Shown one piece after another: positions 4,726 to 8,143 of a stretch of DNA of 8,143 bases (its first letter is position 1; every line of letters begins with the position of its first letter). Source of the stretch: an uncultured Eisenbergiella sp. (lineage in GTDB: Bacteria; Bacillota; Clostridia; Lachnospirales; Lachnospiraceae); the NCBI GenBank assembly GCA_947626725.1, contig CANQTI010000085.1, positions 1 through 8,143 on the forward strand, in the 5' to 3' direction. Below the pieces are notes generated by a model, which did no database searches, was not told where the DNA came from, and worked only from the letters and a program-made list of their open reading frames with translations. A program made the translations under genes and the position numbers.

Positions 4726-7554
4726 TCAGCGCTCCTGTACCTGTTTGTGACGCACCGGCACATTCCCTTCTATCGAATGATCGGACAGACCCGCTTCCAA
4801 CAGCGCCTTGCGTCCCTCCTGATTCCGGGTAAAAACCAGATCGCATTCTCCGATGCAGGAAGCCATGAGATCCGCAAACAAAGCGGCATCATCCCGATTA
4901 CTGCCAAAAATTTCCGGCACGGCATAATAGAACCGATCCTCCGGACCAGGATCCGACATCCTGAGCAGATAGCGGGGATTCTCCACCTCTCCCAGAAATT
5001 CCGCCAGAGTATCCGCAAAAATATTCTTTTCCCGTTCCGTTCCTCCCTGGAGACAGGCAAAACAAACTTCCTGACCCGTCTCCCGCTCTTCCACACCGAC
5101 CACTGCCCGTCTGGAATCCACATAGCCCGTCTGACGCAGGGCCGTCAGGATCACACTGCCCACCGTACTGATAAAAAGTTCCGGATTTTCATAGACATCC
5201 TGACGTTTTCTCACCGCCAACATATACGCAAACAAAACGGCCGCCGCCGCAAAAGAAATTCCCGCAAAAATCCACTGTCCCACGACTGCCAATGCGGCCC
5301 CCGCGCCGGCCGTCACAATAAATCCAGCTCGTCCGGCATTGACCCGGCGCCCATATTTCTTACACTGCCGCTGAACAGTAAGACGTTGCGCGGCCAGGCC
5401 CACACCATCCACGGTCTCCATTTCCTCCATGGACGCCAATGTGCGTTCCCATCTTTTTCTGAGACCGCTGCGGTCTGCCGCCAAAGCGGCCATTTCCTCA
5501 TTGATCCCTTCCAGCTGCCTTTTCCCGTAGGGCGGTTGGATACAGGTGAGACGATCCAGTCCGTTTTCGATCAGATCCTCCTCATAGTTCAGGCCCATGA
5601 AATTCTCAAACCTGCGGCGCAGCGTGGCAAAATCCTCGGAACCGTACTCCAGCGCACGTCCATTCTTCTCTCCCTCCCGGATTTCGCTCCAGTCGGGCTC
5701 CATACAAATCAAATGCCAGATATTGCTGACCTTATCGGGATTTCCTTTTACGGTACGGATCGCCCTGCCGCGCATCTGATTGCTGAGCATAAAGGAACCC
5801 ACAAAAGAGGCCAGTACCAGAGTATTGATGCAGGGGGAATCCCAACCTTCTCCCAGCAGGGATCTGGTTCCCACAAGCACTCGGATATAACCCCTCGAAA
5901 AAAGCTCTGTCAGATAGGCAGTCAAACTGGGACCATTCCCCGAAAGATACGCAATATAATATCCAGGCGCTCCGCATTCCTCCAGACGTGCCTGCTGCCG
6001 ATTCTGCTCCGCCATATCCAGAAACGCCGCCTTGGCTTCTTCCGGCAAAATCACGACGCTGCCGGAAAGCGCGGCCAGACGCAGTTCTCCCGTATCTGCG
6101 GGCCCCCTGACCATTTCCGCAGCCCTGCCGCGCCGCGGCTTTTCCGTCTCTATGGGCTTCCCGCCATCATCCGCTACCCTGCCGCGTCTCAGATATTCAA
6201 AGATCGGCACTACTCCCATTTCTCCGATCTGCTCCGTATCCTTTCCAACGGACTGCAGATATTCACTCCGAATAAAATCCGTCAGCACCAGCATCCGAAG
6301 ATCTTCTCCCAGATTTTGATACTCCATATTCGCGATATCCCGAATACTATCCAACTTTCTTCGGCTGTTGATCAGCATTTTTTCTATCCGGGTATTTTTG
6401 CACAATTCCACTCTGTTTTTGTGGATCAATCCCCGTGAACGCAGGCTGTCCGCCAGCGCCTCCTGATATCCTTCCCGGCAGCGGTAGCTTTCTGCATCCT
6501 CAAATAAAAATCCCTGCAGGAGCACGGAAAGTAATTGCATATTCATTTCCGGAAGCGTGCCGTCCGTCAGGTCATACAGGACCTCCGGTATCTCCAATTC
6601 CTTTTCTTCCAGGAAGGAGAGCAGCGCGAGCAGATAAACCCTGTTTTCTCCAAACAGCTTCAGATACGCCCCTGGGTCCTTCAGGCATCCATGTCCGGCC
6701 ACCGCGCCGGCAAATGCCTTATCTCCCATCAGCTGCCGATACGCTTTCGCCGATTCCTTCCGGAATTTTTTCAGCTCCTCCTCTTCCTCAGGCGCAGGCA
6801 TATTAAAATAAACGTAATCCTGATGCGGGCAAATGCTCTTTTCTTTCACCAGCTCCGGTATGCTGATTTCCTCGTCAATGGGACCGCAAAGACTGATATA
6901 GCGATTCCACTGAACAGGGGTGGAATCATAAGGAGGTGTAGCGGTCAGCGAAATGAGGAGACAGTCCCCATAATTGCCAATGACCTCTTCCAGAGCCCTT
7001 TGCCATTCGCCGCGAAGATGATGTGCCTCATCCAAACAAAAAACGCCGATTTCCATCCTATCCAGCGCAGCGTCCAAGTCAAAAGCCGTATAATCGGATT
7101 CCTCTCTGCGTCCCTGTTCATCCTCTTCTATGTTCCTTTTCTTCCGGACACAGCTATAAAGCGCCTGATAGGTAATGGCGGTGATGGGGGCAGGGCGGCG
7201 GATGTCATTGGAGAGAAGCTCCGCCGGAGCCCCGAAGTCTTCCCGCATTCTGGAAAGCCACTGTTCCCGGATCGTGATACTGGGCGCCAGAACCAGGCAG
7301 GGCTCATCCGCTCTGCCGATCAATTCGATCCCCAGCGTCGTCTTTCCGGAACCGGGCGCCGCCACGATATGAATGCGCCCGTCATTTTCGTAGGACTGCA
7401 CATGATTCAGCACGCGCTTCTGATAGCTGCGCCATTTCCCGCCGAAAACAAGGGAACGCCGGACAATCCCAGCCTCCATTCGCCCCAGTCCGCCTTCTGC
7501 CGCGGACATTCTCTGTGTATTCGGTTCGATTTCACTTCTTCTCTCTGCCGCCAT
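4726..7554 (-). CDS. DEAH-type SF2 helicase with C-terminal membrane hairpin
   Basis: This 942-residue protein carries all main SF2 motifs: WRSYQKRVL (41-49), Walker A APGSGKTT (66-73), motif Ia LVLAPS (87-92), motif II DEAH (175-178), motif III TAT (204-206), motif V VGTRSLLGEGWDS (561-573) and motif VI QMRGRAIR (593-600). It should be an ATP-dependent nucleic-acid translocase or unwinder, related to type III restriction Res-like helicases. A charged insert with two RRGR copies (about 457-490) splits the second motor domain. Two hydrophobic helices at about 743-762 and 763-782, with basic residues on both outer sides, predict a membrane hairpin with both ends in the cytoplasm. The last ~160 residues form a domain I cannot name, including FYYAVPEIFGSN and LVFTRNQEGRKALLEA. 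The frame is open to an ATG at 7677, but a promoter and hairpin lie inside that extension, so I start at 7554 behind a weak GGGGG. Its nucleic-acid substrate is unknown; the MBL gene follows in the same transcript. Confidence 0.85.
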   Translation of the reverse strand: MAAERRSEIEPNTQRMSAAEGGLGRMEAGIVRRSLVFGGKWRSYQKRVLNHVQSYENDGRIHIVAAPGSGKTTLGIELIGRADEPCLVLAPSITIREQWLSRMREDFGAPAELLSNDIRRPAPITAITYQALYSCVRKKRNIEEDEQGRREESDYTAFDLDAALDRMEIGVFCLDEAHHLRGEWQRALEEVIGNYGDCLLISLTATPPYDSTPVQWNRYISLCGPIDEEISIPELVKEKSICPHQDYVYFNMPAPEEEEELKKFRKESAKAYRQLMGDKAFAGAVAGHGCLKDPGAYLKLFGENRVYLLALLSFLEEKELEIPEVLYDLTDGTLPEMNMQLLSVLLQGFLFEDAESYRCREGYQEALADSLRSRGLIHKNRVELCKNTRIEKMLINSRRKLDSIRDIANMEYQNLGEDLRMLVLTDFIRSEYLQSVGKDTEQIGEMGVVPIFEYLRRGRVADDGGKPIETEKPRRGRAAEMVRGPADTGELRLAALSGSVVILPEEAKAAFLDMAEQNRQQARLEECGAPGYYIAYLSGNGPSLTAYLTELFSRGYIRVLVGTRSLLGEGWDSPCINTLVLASFVGSFMLSNQMRGRAIRTVKGNPDKVSNIWHLICMEPDWSEIREGEKNGRALEYGSEDFATLRRRFENFMGLNYEEDLIENGLDRLTCIQPPYGKRQLEGINEEMAALAADRSGLRKRWERTLASMEEMETVDGVGLAAQRLTVQRQCKKYGRRVNAGRAGFIVTAGAGAALAVVGQWIFAGISFAAAAVLFAYMLAVRKRQDVYENPELFISTVGSVILTALRQTGYVDSRRAVVGVEERETGQEVCFACLQGGTEREKNIFADTLAEFLGEVENPRYLLRMSDPGPEDRFYYAVPEIFGSNRDDAALFADLMASCIGECDLVFTRNQEGRKALLEAGLSDHSIEGNVPVRHKQVQER

Positions 7555-7590
7555 CGCTGTCCCCCGGATCACAAGCTGTTTCTTTCTATA

Positions 7591-7619
7591 AACGTACCAC
7601 TTCACCCGGAAAAAGTCAA
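7591..7619 (-). promoter_or_regulatory. SigA-type promoter for the helicase operon
   Basis: On the - strand TTGACT (7619-7614) and TACGTT (7596-7591) are separated by exactly 17 bases. A TG one base upstream of the -10 gives an extended -10 (TGGTACGTT). Initiation near 7584 would leave a leader of about 30 bases before the ATG at 7554. The promoter abuts the hairpin at 7625-7656. Confidence 0.65.
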
Positions 7620-7624
7620 ACAAT

Positions 7625-7656
7625 AGAAGGGCCCCCGTTCCGGAAGCCCCCCTTCT
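7625..7656 (-). terminator. Probable terminator of the PfoR-like gene
   Basis: AGAAGGG (7625-7631) pairs with CCCTTCT (7650-7656), with a GC-rich 18-base loop that contains the palindrome TTCCGGAA. On the - strand it is followed by ATTGTTTGACTTTTT, a broken T-tract. It lies 41 bases after the stop of the upstream PfoR-like gene. The stem is short and the T-run imperfect, so some readthrough into the helicase operon is possible. Confidence 0.5.
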
Positions 7657-7697
7657 TATCATATTTCTTTGATTCAAAAAACGTCATTCCCGCGCCA

Positions 7698-8143
7698 TCA
7701 CTTCAGCGTCAAATCGCCTTCCCTGATCCAACCGAACTTTCTGAGAACCATGCAGAAAACTGTGCTCAGCACCGCCGGAAGGACGAAGCAAACCAGAAGC
7801 AGGCCAATCCAGTCCATGGGCGTAACCGCGTTCTTCACGCCCGCTTCGATATCGCTCATCCAGCCCGTGTATACGCCGATCTGGCCTACCAGACCGCAGG
7901 TACCCATCCCGGAAGAAACCGCCGGTCCGTTCATCCGCATACCGAATAGACAGGTCGCTATCGGACCCGTGATGGCGGAAGCCAGTATGGGCGGGATCCA
8001 AATACGGGGATTTTTCACGATATTGCCCATCTGCAGCATGCTGGTACCCAATCCCTGGGATACCAACCCGCTCCAGCGGTTTTCCGGGAAGCTCATCACC
8101 GCAAAACCGATCATCTGCGCACAGCAGCCCGCCACAGCGGCGC
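7698..8143 (-). CDS. PTS IIC-like membrane protein of the PfoR type, C-terminal part (5' end outside window)
   Basis: The frame is open through the right edge, so only the last ~148 codons are seen; a GTG at 8135 lies inside the frame and is not needed as a start. The fragment is hydrophobic and contains NPRIWIPPILASAITGPIATCLFGM, NGPAVSSGMGTCGLVGQIGVY and WIGLLLVCFVLPAVLSTVFCMVLRKFGWI, matching the PTS_EIIC_2 / PfoR group of membrane proteins (COG3641-like). Despite the PTS IIC resemblance, members are often stand-alone and their transport substrate is mostly unknown; PfoR of Clostridium perfringens was named as a regulator of perfringolysin O. It ends in TGA, followed by a hairpin, so it is probably a separate transcription unit from the helicase operon. 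Confidence 0.85.
   Translation of the reverse strand, partial: AAVAGCCAQMIGFAVMSFPENRWSGLVSQGLGTSMLQMGNIVKNPRIWIPPILASAITGPIATCLFGMRMNGPAVSSGMGTCGLVGQIGVYTGWMSDIEAGVKNAVTPMDWIGLLLVCFVLPAVLSTVFCMVLRKFGWIREGDLTLK

Noticed and set aside
3936..4763. Longer MBL start at 4763
   Set aside because: It overlaps the helicase, its purine-rich GAAGGGA touches the ATG directly, and the added 14 residues precede the natural start of the fold.
4573..6438. 621-codon open frame on the + strand opposite the helicase and MBL genes
   Set aside because: It is a mirror of the high-GC third positions of the helicase frame. Its translation is rich in His, Arg, Ser and Pro without motifs, while the opposite strand carries full SF2 motifs.
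6535..7626. 363-codon open frame on the + strand
   Set aside because: It is antisense to the helicase N-terminus, shows no family motif or ribosome binding site, and crosses the helicase promoter.
7698..8135. GTG at 8135 as true start of the PfoR-like gene
   Set aside because: The frame stays open to the window edge and the family is much longer, so the real start is outside the window.
1..8143. CRISPR array, tRNA, insertion sequence or phage genes
   Set aside because: No regularly spaced repeats, cloverleaf, transposase or terminal inverted repeat was found on either strand.

Overview
The window looks like a chromosomal stretch from a mid-GC Clostridia member, probably Lachnospiraceae or a close relative. 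This is an inference from three things: a GlgD-type glycogen synthesis subunit, a PfoR-like membrane protein, and clear GAGGAG-type ribosome binding sites with SigA-like promoter elements. No rRNA, tRNA, CRISPR array, insertion sequence or phage gene is visible.

Layout. The left edge holds the 3' two thirds of glgD on the + strand, closed by a textbook hairpin terminator with T-runs on both sides (807-842). A 455-base convergent intergenic region follows (748-1202). It is AT-rich in its first half and contains a 16-base palindrome and an 11-bp perfect inverted repeat, but no convincing gene. From 1203 rightward everything is on the - strand. In transcription order (right to left) the genes are: a PfoR-like PTS IIC-type membrane protein cut by the window edge (7698-8143), a terminator-like hairpin and a good promoter (7591-7656), a 942-residue DEAH-type SF2 helicase with two predicted membrane helices (4726-7554), an MBL-fold metallohydrolase starting 4 bases after the helicase stop (3936-4721), a MATE-family transporter (2526-3881), and an acyltransferase-3 membrane protein (1203-2426).

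How the genes may work together. The helicase and MBL genes are almost certainly co-transcribed and probably translationally coupled. The MATE and acyltransferase genes follow after 54 and 97 bases and have their own good ribosome binding sites. They could share the same transcript, although nothing in their sequences links them functionally to the first pair. The most unusual object is the helicase. It has intact SF2 motifs, a C-terminal membrane hairpin and a cytoplasmic C-terminal domain I cannot name, and it is paired with an MBL-fold protein in which the usual bridging Asp position reads Ser. A membrane-attached nucleic-acid or RNP remodelling system, possibly defensive, is a reasonable hypothesis, but the sequence alone does not prove it.
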